Shown here: one piece after another, positions 29,904 to 37,729 of the stretch
How the letters are laid out: every line of letters begins with the position of its first letter
Numbering within the stretch: position 1 is the first letter of the stretch
Assembly: GCA_020725025.1 (NCBI GenBank)
Contig: DYFV01000052.1
Location: 1-37,729, forward strand
Direction of reading: 5' to 3'
Source: Azoarcus sp.
GTDB taxonomy: Bacteria; Pseudomonadota; Gammaproteobacteria; Burkholderiales; Rhodocyclaceae
Length of the DNA stretch: 37,729 nucleotides
Translations under genes and position numbers: made by a program
The notes under the pieces: model-generated
Seen by the model: only the letters and a program-made list of their open reading frames with translations
What the model was told of the DNA's origin: nothing
The model's database searches: none

Positions 29904-31238
29904 ATGCAACGCACCGATCGACTCGGCAACCCCCTCACCGGCGCCAGCGCCGCGGCCGCCCAGGACTTCGACCAGGCGCTGCACGAATTCCAGTGCTACA
30001 TCGGCGACCCCGTCGCCACCGTGGAACGGGCGCTCGCCGACAGCCCCGGCTTCGTCATGGGCCACGCACTGCTCGCCTGGCTCAACCTGCTGGGCACCGA
30101 GCCGGGCGCGCTGCCGGCCGCGCGCACCGCCCTCGACGCCGCCCGCCGGCTGCCAGCGCAGCCGCGCGAGCGCGCCCACCTGGATGCGATCGCGCATCTG
30201 GTCGACGGGCACTGGCATGCCGCCGGCCGCGTCCTCGAGGACATCTCCATCGACCATCCCCGCGACGCGCTGGCGCTGCAGGCCGGCCACCTGGTGGATT
30301 TCTACACAGGCGCCTCGCGCATGCTGCGCGATCGCATCGCGCGGGCGCTCCCGGCCTGGTCGGCCGACATGCCCGGCTACCACGCGGTGCTCGGCATGCA
30401 CGCGTTCGGCCTGGAGGAGACCGGCCTGTACGCCCGGGCCGAGGCCGCGGGACGCCGCGCCGTGGAGCTCGAGCCCCGCGACGGCTGGGCGCAGCACGCG
30501 GTGACCCATGTGATGGAGATGCAGGGCCGCGCCCGCGACGGCATCGCCTGGATGCGCGCCGCCCCGCAGGCATGGGCGCACGAGAGCTTCTTCGCGGTGC
30601 ACAACTGGTGGCACGTGGCCCTCTTCCACCTCGACCTGGAGGAGATGGACGAGGCACTGGCGCTCTTCGACGGCCCCATCTACGGCGCGCGCTCGCAGGT
30701 GGTGCTCGACATGGTGGACGCCTCCGCCCTGCTGTGGCGCCTGCACCTGCTCGGCATCGACACGGGCGGGCGCTGGGACGCGGTGGCCGACGCCTGGGAG
30801 CCACTCGCCACCGCCGGCAACTACGCCTTCAATGACGCCCACGCGATGATGGCCTTCGTCGGCGCCGGCCGCGCCGACGCCGCGGACGCGGTGCTGGCCG
30901 CCCAGGCCAGGGCCGAGGCGGCGGGCGGCGATAACGCGGGCTTCACCCGCGAGGTGGGCGCGCCCGTCACCCGCGCCATCCACGCCTTCGGCAACGGCGA
31001 CTACGCCCAGACCGTGAGCCTGCTGCGCCGCGTGCGCGACATCGCGCACCGCTTCGGCGGCAGCCACGCTCAGCGCGACCTGATCGACCTCACCCTGCTG
31101 GAGGCGGCGCTGCGCGACGGGCAGCGGTCACTCGCCCGCGCGCTCGCCGCCGAGCGCGCCGACCTCAAGCCGGCGAGCGCCGCGGTGCGCACCCTCGTGC
31201 GGCGCGCAGGCGAGCGGGGCCTGGCGCTCGCGGCCTGA
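29904..31238 (+). CDS. Tetratricopeptide-repeat protein of the TTC38 type
   Basis: The 444-aa soluble protein is built of helical TPR-like repeats and resembles the TTC38 family shared by bacteria and eukaryotes. Landmarks are DFDQALHEFQCYIGDP and FVMGHALLAWLNLL, then YHAVLGMHAFGLEETGLYARAEAAGRRAVELEPRDGWAQHAVTHVMEMQGR. After these come HNWWHVALFHLD and GNYAFNDAHAMMAFVGAGR. The biochemical role is unknown. The ATG has AGGAG 7 nt upstream. It is divergent from the acetyltransferase gene (256-nt gap in which I see no strong promoter) and ends only 6 nt from the convergent GntP gene, leaving no room for a separate terminator. Confidence 0.88.
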   Translation: MQRTDRLGNPLTGASAAAAQDFDQALHEFQCYIGDPVATVERALADSPGFVMGHALLAWLNLLGTEPGALPAARTALDAARRLPAQPRERAHLDAIAHLVDGHWHAAGRVLEDISIDHPRDALALQAGHLVDFYTGASRMLRDRIARALPAWSADMPGYHAVLGMHAFGLEETGLYARAEAAGRRAVELEPRDGWAQHAVTHVMEMQGRARDGIAWMRAAPQAWAHESFFAVHNWWHVALFHLDLEEMDEALALFDGPIYGARSQVVLDMVDASALLWRLHLLGIDTGGRWDAVADAWEPLATAGNYAFNDAHAMMAFVGAGRADAADAVLAAQARAEAAGGDNAGFTREVGAPVTRAIHAFGNGDYAQTVSLLRRVRDIAHRFGGSHAQRDLIDLTLLEAALRDGQRSLARALAAERADLKPASAAVRTLVRRAGERGLALAA

Positions 31239-31244
31239 CCCGGG

Positions 31245-32696
31245 CTAGAAGCTGCCGAAGAGGCTGCCGAGCGCGATCAGCACTGCGAGCGCAACAAGCG
31301 GGGTCACCACCGCGACGACGAAGATGTCCTTGTAGGCGTCGCGGTGCGACAGCCCGCAGATGGCCAGCAGGGTGATCACCGCCCCGTTGTGGGGCAGGCT
31401 GTCCAGTCCGCCGGTGGCGACCGAGGTCACCCGGTGCATGAGCTCGGGCGCGATTCCGGCCTCGGCGGCCATCGCCACGTAGGCGTCGCCCAGGGTCTGC
31501 AGGGCGATGCTCATGCCGCCCGAGGCCGAGCCGGTGATGCCGGCGAGGATGTTCACCGACACCGCCAGCGACACCAGCGGGTTCGCGCCGCCGAGCTCGA
31601 GCACGCCCGAGCGGATGAGGTCGAAGGCGGCCAGCGAGGCGATCACTGCACCGAAGCCGACCTGGCTTGCGGTGTTGAAGATGGGCAGCACCGAGGCGTT
31701 GGCGCCGGCATCCAGGGTGGCCCGCAGCGCCTCGAGACGGCGCCGGTTGAGCGCGATCAGCGCCACGATGGCGATCACCAGGGCCACGATGATGGCCCAC
31801 ACGCCGCGCACCGCGTCGACCGTGGTCGCGCCGTAGCGCGGCTCGGCGAGGTAGGCGGTGTCCATGGCGGGGATCACGATCGCGCTGAAGAGGTAGTTCA
31901 TCGCGATCACGAGCACGATGGGCGCCACTGCGACCCCCATGACGGGCAGGTCCGGCGGCTCGTGGCGCGCCTCCAGCTCCAGGATGTCGAAGTGCTCGCC
32001 CTCGGCGTGCTCGCGCAGCTCCCGATCCGGCCGGGGCGTCGTGTCGGGGTGGGCGCCGTAGCCCTCCCCGGCCGCGCGCGCGGCGCGCGCCCGGCGCTGG
32101 AGCCAGGCGAGCCCCAGCCCGAACATCACCAGGGCGGCGACGATGCCGAGCAGCGGCGCGGCGAACGGGGTGGTCCCGAAGAAGGGCATGGGGATGGCGT
32201 TCTGAATCGCCGGCGTACCGGGCAGCGCCGTCATGGTGAAGGTGAACGCTCCCAGCGCGATGGTGCCGGGCACCAGCCGCTTGGGGATGTCGGCCTCGCG
32301 GAACAGGGCCGCGGCGATGGGGTAGACGGCGAAGGCGACCACGAAGAGCGAAACGCCGCCGTAGGTGAGGATGGCGCAGGAGAGCACCACCGCGAGCACG
32401 GAGCGCTCGCGGCCGAGCCGCCCCACGATCCACTGGGCGATGGCTCGTGCCGAGCCGGAGTCGTCCATCAGCTTGCCGAAGACGGCGCCGAGCAGGAAGA
32501 GCGGGAAGTAGGACACGATGAAGCCGCCGGTCGCCTGCATGAACACCTGGGTGTAGCTCGCCAGCAGGGGCGCCTCGCCCGACACGGCCACGGCGAGAAG
32601 CGCCATGGCCGGCGCCAGGAGGAGGATGCTGACGCCCCGGTAGGCGAGATACATCAGGAGCGCGAGGGCGAGGACGATGCCGACGATACCGGTCAC
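31245..32696 (-). CDS. GntP family permease
   Basis: This is a proton-coupled transporter for gluconate-like or short-chain hydroxy acids. The 483-aa protein has about 12 hydrophobic helices. Signature stretches include FIVSYFPLFLLGAVFGKLMDDSGSARAIAQWI, the central motif FTMTALPGTPAIQNAIPMPFFGTTPFAAP, and the closing VNILAGITGSASGGMSIALQ with GLDSLPHNGAVITLLAICG. A hydrophilic loop of about 45 residues (205-250) splits the two halves. The start is a GTG. It follows the patatin gene by 18 nt and is probably co-transcribed with it. In that setting, uptake of 3-hydroxybutyrate-type acids is more likely than gluconate, but this is inference. Confidence 0.92.
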   Translation of the reverse strand: MTGIVGIVLALALLMYLAYRGVSILLLAPAMALLAVAVSGEAPLLASYTQVFMQATGGFIVSYFPLFLLGAVFGKLMDDSGSARAIAQWIVGRLGRERSVLAVVLSCAILTYGGVSLFVVAFAVYPIAAALFREADIPKRLVPGTIALGAFTFTMTALPGTPAIQNAIPMPFFGTTPFAAPLLGIVAALVMFGLGLAWLQRRARAARAAGEGYGAHPDTTPRPDRELREHAEGEHFDILELEARHEPPDLPVMGVAVAPIVLVIAMNYLFSAIVIPAMDTAYLAEPRYGATTVDAVRGVWAIIVALVIAIVALIALNRRRLEALRATLDAGANASVLPIFNTASQVGFGAVIASLAAFDLIRSGVLELGGANPLVSLAVSVNILAGITGSASGGMSIALQTLGDAYVAMAAEAGIAPELMHRVTSVATGGLDSLPHNGAVITLLAICGLSHRDAYKDIFVVAVVTPLVALAVLIALGSLFGSF

Positions 32697-32714
32697 GATG
32701 CGCTTCCCGGGCGG

Positions 32715-33743
32715 TCAGTCATGCACGTACACCGACTCGATGTCGAGGGTGGAGCGCTCGCCGAGCGCCTCGAAGTTCTCCGCGAGCCACCGCGTCGCGG
32801 TACGGAAGCCCACGTCGTGCAGATGCTCGAGGAAGGCCCACTCGGCGTTGAGCTTGCTCGACACGCCCAGCGGCTCGAGCTCGGCGTCGGCGTTGATGCG
32901 GTGAATGCGCACGTCCTTGTAGCGGCGCCGGTCGAGCTGCTCCTCCTCGATGAGCCGCTTCAGCAGCGCGATCGCGCGCACTTCCTTCACCAGGCTGGAA
33001 TTGAACGAGATCTCGTTCAGCCGGTTGAGGATGTCGGCCGCCCTCCTCGGGACGTCGTGGCGCATGATCGGATTGATCTGCACGATGACCAGGTCGCCGC
33101 CCTCGCACTCGTCGATGAGGGGAAACAGCGCCGGATTGCCCATGTAGCCGCCGTCCCAATAGGCCTCGCCGGCGATCTCCACCGCGTGGTAGAGGAAGGG
33201 CAGGCAGGCCGAGGCCATCACCATGTCGGCGGTGAGCTCCTCCCGGCGGAAGATCTTCTGCTTGCCGGTACGCACGTTGGTGGCCGCCACGAACAGCTTG
33301 ATGCCGGCGCATTCGCGCACGTTGTCGAAGTTCACCCGGCGCGCGATCAGCTCGCGCAGCGGATTCAGCCCGAGGGGATTCACGTCGTAGGGCGAGATCT
33401 GGCGCGCCATCAGGTCGAAGAGCAGGTAGCCGGGCGAGTAGTCGAGAGTCCAGCGCCCCATGAGGCGGTCGAGCGGCGTGCGCTGCAGGGGCGAGAACAG
33501 GGCCGCATTCGCCACCGCCTCCCAGAACCGGCGAAGCGCCTCGCGCGCACCCGGCTCGCCGGCGCGGTCCATGCCGTCGGCCATTACCACCGCATTCATC
33601 GCGCCGGCGCTGGTGCCGCACACCCCCTCGATGCGGATGCGCGGATCGGCGAGCAGGCAGTCGAGCACGCCCCAGGTGAAGGCACCGTGTGCGCCGCCGC
33701 CCTGCAACGCCAACTCGATCGTCCTGACTGCGTGCCGGGCCAT
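32715..33743 (-). CDS. Patatin-like phospholipase/esterase
   Basis: This is a serine lipid acyl hydrolase with a Ser-Asp dyad. The 342-aa product has the oxyanion loop LALQGGGAHGAFTWGVLD near residue 15, the nucleophile elbow GTSAGAMNA (about 42-50) and the catalytic Asp in YWDGGYMGNP (about 205). No signal peptide is visible, so it should act in the cytoplasm on lipids or on polyhydroxyalkanoate. I chose the ATG at 33743 because GGAGG lies 5 nt upstream; the ATG at 33758 has the ribosome-binding bases too close. It leads the patatin-GntP operon. It is divergent from the HDOD gene; the 150-nt gap contains a CCATATGG palindrome (33834-33841) but no confident promoter. Confidence 0.92.
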   Translation of the reverse strand: MARHAVRTIELALQGGGAHGAFTWGVLDCLLADPRIRIEGVCGTSAGAMNAVVMADGMDRAGEPGAREALRRFWEAVANAALFSPLQRTPLDRLMGRWTLDYSPGYLLFDLMARQISPYDVNPLGLNPLRELIARRVNFDNVRECAGIKLFVAATNVRTGKQKIFRREELTADMVMASACLPFLYHAVEIAGEAYWDGGYMGNPALFPLIDECEGGDLVIVQINPIMRHDVPRRAADILNRLNEISFNSSLVKEVRAIALLKRLIEEEQLDRRRYKDVRIHRINADAELEPLGVSSKLNAEWAFLEHLHDVGFRTATRWLAENFEALGERSTLDIESVYVHD

Positions 33744-33893
33744 CGCGCCCTCCGCCATTCCCGCCCATGGGCGTTCCTATGAAGCGACTGAACGCGCCGC
33801 GCATCGTTCCGTGCGGACAAACGGTCGAGCGCACCATATGGATGCGCGCTAAACTTGCGCCCGATATCCCTACTCTCTTTCCGGGAAGCACCC

Positions 33894-34754
33894 ATGCACG
33901 ACTTCGACGCCCAGGCGCAGGCCTTCAGCGAACGCATCGAGGAAGAGCTGCGCGACGGCCGGCTCAACTTTCCCACCGCGCTCGACGTCTCGCTGCGCAT
34001 CAAGCGGCTCGCGGACAACCCGGCGTCGACGCTGGAGCAGATCGCCGCGGTGGTGCGGGCCGAGCCGGTGCTGAGCGCCAAGGCGGTGCGCATGGCCAAC
34101 GCCGTGTCGATGAACCCCTACGGCGGGCAGGTGACCAACGTCGGCGACGCGGTGCAGCGCATCGGACTCGCCGCCCTGCGCTGCCTCGCCTTCTCGGTGG
34201 CCGCCGAGCAGCTCGCCCAGGACCACCGCTCGCGCAGCATGCGGATCATCGCCTCCGGGCTGTGGATGCACTCGGTGGACGTCTCCGCATGGGCCTGGGC
34301 CATCGCCCGGCAGTTGAAGGGGGTCAATCCCGATACCGCGATGCTCGCCGGCATGATGATCGACATCGGCCAGTTCTTCCTGCTCGCGCGCGCCGCCGAC
34401 TATCCGGCGCTGGAGGGCGACATGGACCGCTTCGCGGAGCTGGTGTCCACCTGGAACGAGCCGATCGGACGCGCCGTCCTGGAGGTGTTCCAGCTTCCCG
34501 AGGCCATCCTCGACGCCTTCCAGTACGAGGATCCCTACGGCGGCTCCTGGCCTCCGGCCGATCTCGGCGACATCGTCTTCGTCGCCTCCCTGGCCGCCGA
34601 GACGCCCAACCCCTTCGAGAACCTCCTCGGCATCAAGCGCCGCCCGGAACTGCTCGACACCACCACGGCCGGCATCGAGAAGGAGAAGCTGGCGCAGCTC
34701 CTGGAGTCGGCCCGCACCGAGCGCCAGCAGGTGCTCGCCGCGGTGTGCGGTTAG
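33894..34754 (+). CDS. HDOD domain protein
   Basis: HDOD domains are catalytically dead relatives of HD phosphohydrolases that serve as signalling modules, often in motility, stress or biofilm regulation. The 286-aa protein consists essentially of one HDOD domain: LNFPTALDVSLRIKRLADNPASTLEQIAAVVRAEPVLSAKAVRMANA, GDAVQRIGLAALRCLAFSVA, and DTAMLAGMMIDIGQFFLLARA in place of the HD metal site. It has no fused output domain, unlike the HDOD-GGDEF protein at 9219-11234. GGGAAG lies 6 nt before the ATG. Its 3' end is 31 nt from the convergent end of the epsB-like gene. Confidence 0.92.
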   Translation: MHDFDAQAQAFSERIEEELRDGRLNFPTALDVSLRIKRLADNPASTLEQIAAVVRAEPVLSAKAVRMANAVSMNPYGGQVTNVGDAVQRIGLAALRCLAFSVAAEQLAQDHRSRSMRIIASGLWMHSVDVSAWAWAIARQLKGVNPDTAMLAGMMIDIGQFFLLARAADYPALEGDMDRFAELVSTWNEPIGRAVLEVFQLPEAILDAFQYEDPYGGSWPPADLGDIVFVASLAAETPNPFENLLGIKRRPELLDTTTAGIEKEKLAQLLESARTERQQVLAAVCG

Positions 34755-34785
34755 GAATGCGCCCGGCGGACCCGCACCGCCCGCG

Positions 34786-36201
34786 TCAATAGGCCTGCGA
34801 GTCCCTCAGCACCAGCCGGATCGTGCGCAGGATGATGCGCAGGTCGAGCGCGAGGGACCAGTTGCGCAGGTAATCGAGGTCGTAGGCGATGCGCTGGGCC
34901 ATCTTGTCGGTGGTATCGGTCTCGCCCCGGCAGCCGTTCACCTGCGCCCAGCCGGTGATTCCCGGCCGCACCTTGTGCCGGATCATGTAGCCCTTGATGA
35001 GCTGGCGATAGGTCTCGTTGTGGGCCACCGCGTGCGGGCGCGGCCCGACGATGCTCATGCGCCCCTGCAGCACGTTGATGAACTGGGGCAGCTCGTCGAG
35101 GGACGTGCGCCGCAGAAAGGCGCCCAGCCGGGTGACCCGCGTGTCGTCGCGGCGCGCCTGCACGATGCGCTCGCCATCCTCGCAGACCTTCATCGAGCGG
35201 AACTTGTAGACCAGGATGCGGCGCCCATCCAGGCCGTAGCGGGTCTGCTTGAAGATCGCCGGGCCGGGTGACTCCAGCCGCACCGCCAGCGCGATGAGGA
35301 GCATCAGCGGCGCGACCAGGACCAGGATCAGCGAGGCCAGCACGAGATCGGAAACCCGCTTCACCAGGCCGTTCACGCCGGTGAAGGGCGTCTCGCACAC
35401 CGCCAGCAGCGGCGTGCCCGCGGCCTGGTCGACCCGCCCCTGGATGGGGTCGGCGAGGGACAGGTCGGGCACGAAGAAGACCGAGGCGGTGGTGTCCTTG
35501 AGCGCGTCGAGGATGTGCACGATGCGCGGCTGGCTCACCATCGGAAGCGCGAGGTAGATATGGTCGACCGGTGTGCGTCGGGCGTACTCGGCGAGGTCCG
35601 CGAGCCGCCCCAGGTGCTGCGTGCCGGGCAAGCCGCCCCCGCGTCGCTCGGGCAGGCGATCGTCGAAGAACCCCACCAGGCGCACGCCGAGAAACGAGTT
35701 CTCGGCGATGCGGCGGGCGAGCTGCAGCGCAGTGTCGTTGCAGCCGGCGATCACCGCGCGGCGCAGCGTGCCCTTGCGTGACATCAGCCAGGGCAGCAGC
35801 GCCCGTGCGGCTGCATGGGCGCATGCCAGGGCGATCGGCGTCGCCACCAGCCAGGCGGCCAGCACCGGCGCGGGAAAATAGTGCAGATAGCCGGTCACGT
35901 ACCCGAGGGCGGCCAATACCCCGGCTACCAGCAGCCAGTTCGTCACGGTGCGCCGGAGCATGCCGGCCACGCCGCCGTAGAGGTGGATCTCGCCCGGGAA
36001 GGTGAGCGAGAACACGAGGAGCGCGAGGATGACATAGTGGCCGTCGGGAGCTATACCGTACGAATGTGCGGCGAGGTACAGCAAGCCCACCGCCACCAGC
36101 GGATCGAGCAGCGATTCGATGATGCCCGCCATCGAGAAGCTGCCGCTGAAGATTCCAGCCGCCGGCGGGGGCGACGAGACGGTAAGGATCCGGTTCGGCA
36201 T
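34786..36201 (-). CDS. epsB: Undecaprenyl-phosphate glucose phosphotransferase (EpsB/WcaJ type)
   Basis: The enzyme starts exopolysaccharide repeat-unit synthesis by moving a hexose-1-phosphate from UDP-sugar to undecaprenyl phosphate at the inner membrane. The 471-aa product has four N-terminal membrane helices and a Rossmann-like central part ([34 protein letters not shown]). One further helix leads into the bacterial sugar transferase domain ([87 protein letters not shown]). AGGAGG lies 9 nt before the ATG. It is divergent from the EpsL-type gene across 110 nt. The symbol follows the betaproteobacterial eps naming; the exact sugar is unproven. Confidence 0.93.
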   Translation of the reverse strand: MPNRILTVSSPPPAAGIFSGSFSMAGIIESLLDPLVAVGLLYLAAHSYGIAPDGHYVILALLVFSLTFPGEIHLYGGVAGMLRRTVTNWLLVAGVLAALGYVTGYLHYFPAPVLAAWLVATPIALACAHAAARALLPWLMSRKGTLRRAVIAGCNDTALQLARRIAENSFLGVRLVGFFDDRLPERRGGGLPGTQHLGRLADLAEYARRTPVDHIYLALPMVSQPRIVHILDALKDTTASVFFVPDLSLADPIQGRVDQAAGTPLLAVCETPFTGVNGLVKRVSDLVLASLILVLVAPLMLLIALAVRLESPGPAIFKQTRYGLDGRRILVYKFRSMKVCEDGERIVQARRDDTRVTRLGAFLRRTSLDELPQFINVLQGRMSIVGPRPHAVAHNETYRQLIKGYMIRHKVRPGITGWAQVNGCRGETDTTDKMAQRIAYDLDYLRNWSLALDLRIILRTIRLVLRDSQAY

Positions 36202-36227
36202 CTCAGGTGTCCTCCTGCACGGCGCAA

Positions 36228-36249
36228 GGACGGCGGCCGCTCGCCGTCC
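36228..36249. repeat. Inverted repeat in the epsB-epsL divergent gap
   Basis: GGACGGC-N8-GCCGTCC is a perfect 7-bp inverted repeat about 27 nt upstream of the epsB ATG and 63 nt upstream of the epsL ATG. It may be an operator shared by both genes or a hairpin in the epsB leader. No regulator site was recognised. Confidence 0.4.
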
Positions 36250-36311
36250 GCGCGCGGGTATCGGCAATCGAAGAAATCACAGCAAGACCAGCCCAAAGCA
36301 ATTACAAGACC

Positions 36312-37550
36312 ATGCCCCCAGCCAAGCACCCTGCCCCCCACCGGAGAGCGACCTCGATCTCCCCGCTCGCGCGCGTCGGCGCGCTCGCCATCGCCTGGGC
36401 CGCCGCCCTGCCCGCGGCGGCCCAGCTGAATCGGGACAAGCCTCCGGAAGAGGGCTTCAGCGTCGAGCTCGGACAGTCCTTTCTGTGGGACGACAACGTG
36501 TTCCGCCGGCCGAGCCACGTCGCGCCCGGACCGGGCGAGTCGCGCGACGACCGCATCAGCCGCAGCTCGCTCGGCCTGCGCTTCGACCGCAGCTACAGCC
36601 GGCAGCGCATCGTGGCGGCCGCCGACGTGGTGAACCGCGACTACGCGGAGAACGACGAGCTCGACAGCACCACCACCGGCGGCTCCTTGCGCTGGGACTG
36701 GGCCGCGGGCAAGCAGTGGTCGGGCACCGCGCTGCTCCTCCAGCGCGAGGCGCCACGCAGCTTCGAGGACGTGGACCGGCGCGTGCGCAGCATCAACACC
36801 CTGCGCCGGGCTGCCTTGGACGCGAACTACTGGTGGCATCCGTCCTGGGTGGTACTGGCCGGCGTGGAGCGTACCCGGAGCCGCTACTCGGACCGCCAGT
36901 CGGCCGCCTCCGAGTACGACGAGACCGCCGTCGAGGCCGGGGTCGGCTACCGGCCGGCCTCCGGCAACCGGCTCACCCTGGTGCTGCGCCATGCCGACGG
37001 CGACTATCCCAACCGCACGCCGTCGGCGAGCGTCGATACCGGCTACGAGCAGCGCGACCTGCGCCTGCGCGGCGACTGGACCGTGACCGGCCACAGCCGC
37101 TTCTCGGGCTACGTCGGCTATACCCAGCGCGAATATCCGCACGTCGGCGCCCTCGACTTCGAAGGGGCGACCGCCCGCCTCGTCTACGACTGGACGCCGA
37201 CCGGCAAGCTTGCGCTGCGCACCGTGCTGCGCCGCGAAATCGGCTCGGAGTACGAGGTGGTCGACAACTTCGTGGTGACCCGCGGCGTCGCCTTCGAGCC
37301 GCTCTGGTCGATCAGCGAGAAGCTCGCCCTGCGCGGCCTCGTGGAGTGGCTGGAGCGCGACTTCGGCGGTCCGCGGTTCTCGGCGGTCGACAGCGACCGG
37401 CGCCGCGTTCTCGGGCTGCGCCTCGAGTGGGCGCCGCGCGACAGCATCCTCGTCACGCTCTCCGCCCAGCGCGCCCGCCGCTCCGCAGCCGGGGCCGATT
37501 TCGACTACGACGCCGACGCCTACGGCCTCGACATCCGCTTCACCCTCTAA
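36312..37550 (+). CDS. epsL: EpsL-type outer-membrane beta-barrel of exopolysaccharide biosynthesis
   Basis: The 412-aa product has a signal peptide (about residues 1-37, ending LPAAAQ). The rest is an alternating hydrophobic/polar sequence typical of an outer-membrane barrel, closing on the terminal Phe-Thr-Leu (YGLDIRFTL). Features match the EpsL family of eps clusters: FSVELGQSFLWDDNVFR at the mature start, repeated strands such as YSRQRIVAAADVVNRDY, SRFSGYVGYTQREYPH and LALRGLVEWLERDFGG, and a late DYDADAYGLD. It is likely to aid polymer export or outer-membrane assembly of the polysaccharide machinery. A 12-bp hairpin follows directly. It is divergent from epsB, and further eps genes probably lie to the right. 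Confidence 0.88.
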   Translation: MPPAKHPAPHRRATSISPLARVGALAIAWAAALPAAAQLNRDKPPEEGFSVELGQSFLWDDNVFRRPSHVAPGPGESRDDRISRSSLGLRFDRSYSRQRIVAAADVVNRDYAENDELDSTTTGGSLRWDWAAGKQWSGTALLLQREAPRSFEDVDRRVRSINTLRRAALDANYWWHPSWVVLAGVERTRSRYSDRQSAASEYDETAVEAGVGYRPASGNRLTLVLRHADGDYPNRTPSASVDTGYEQRDLRLRGDWTVTGHSRFSGYVGYTQREYPHVGALDFEGATARLVYDWTPTGKLALRTVLRREIGSEYEVVDNFVVTRGVAFEPLWSISEKLALRGLVEWLERDFGGPRFSAVDSDRRRVLGLRLEWAPRDSILVTLSAQRARRSAAGADFDYDADAYGLDIRFTL

Positions 37551-37563
37551 CGCGCCTCCGCAG

Positions 37564-37597
37564 ACGCTCCCCGGCCGGAAGTAGTGCCGGGGAGCGT
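37564..37597 (+). terminator. Strong hairpin after epsL, probable terminator
   Basis: ACGCTCCCCGGC, a 10-nt loop and GCCGGGGAGCGT form a perfect 12-bp stem 14 nt after the epsL stop. The downstream bases GAAAACTTT are not a clean T-run, so termination is likely but not textbook. The remaining 132 nt to the window end contain no gene start or regulatory site that I can support. Confidence 0.65.
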
Positions 37598-37729
37598 GAA
37601 AACTTTACAAGTCTCTTGAAAAACTGGGCGCGGATTTACCTCCGAAAAAGCCGCCCGCCCCGTCGTCGCAGGCGTGCGCGGCGCAGGCCCATCATGCATC
37701 CGGGATGACGCGCGCGGTACACCGTGCGG

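Overview
This is a GC-rich, densely coded stretch of bacterial chromosome with few gaps. The gene content points to a motile, exopolysaccharide-producing betaproteobacterium, probably of the Rhodocyclales/Zoogloeaceae type. The reasons are an FlhDC master regulator next to MotAB and Che genes, EpsB/EpsL-type exopolysaccharide genes, and several HDOD/GGDEF proteins. The assignment is inferred from protein character; no 16S or other marker gene is present.

Layout. (1) 1-7290, all minus strand: flhD-flhC closed by a clear intrinsic terminator; motA-motB; a CheY-like receiver; a CheA-like protein cut off exactly before its kinase domain; cheR; a receiver-less cheB; and a very short MCP that runs off the left edge. 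Three sigma28 (FliA)-type promoters with the same 11-nt spacer precede motA, cheY and the mcp, so this looks like a classical class III flagellar regulon with a reduced chemotaxis module. (2) 7413-11234, minus: two c-di-GMP proteins in one operon (HDOD-pseudoreceiver-GGDEF, then receiver-GGDSF-EAL) directly upstream of flhDC. (3) 11391-17296, plus: Nudix hydrolase, HNH nuclease, guanine deaminase, DoxX protein, small lipoprotein, membrane dCache-HAMP-GGDEF cyclase, TerB-like protein. (4) 17306-23246: a foldable intergenic element, arfB, an ammonium transporter with a sigma54/NtrC-type control region, a small exported repeat protein, AsmA-like protein and an MscS channel. (5) 23268-28307: a UvrD-like helicase behind a LexA-like box, a LOG-family protein and a quinone-reductase gene each preceded by a possible leader peptide, and a 1-Cys peroxiredoxin. 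(6) 28405-33743: DUF924 protein, Vat/CatB-type acetyltransferase, TPR (TTC38-like) protein, GntP permease and patatin hydrolase. (7) 33894-37550: stand-alone HDOD protein, EpsB-type glycosyl-phosphate transferase and divergent EpsL-type outer-membrane protein, probably the edge of an eps cluster.

How it fits together. The window joins both sides of the motile/sessile decision: flagellar master regulator, stator and taxis genes on the left, c-di-GMP enzymes beside them, and exopolysaccharide genes on the right. The most unusual locus is the chemotaxis module: receiver + Hpt/P1-P3 without kinase, CheR, a CheB that cannot be switched on by phosphorylation, and an MCP with almost no periplasmic part, with no cheW, cheD or cheZ in sight. 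It reads either as a deletion-derived remnant or as an adaptation/phosphate-relay module that borrows a kinase from elsewhere. No rRNA, tRNA, CRISPR array, insertion sequence or phage gene was recognised.
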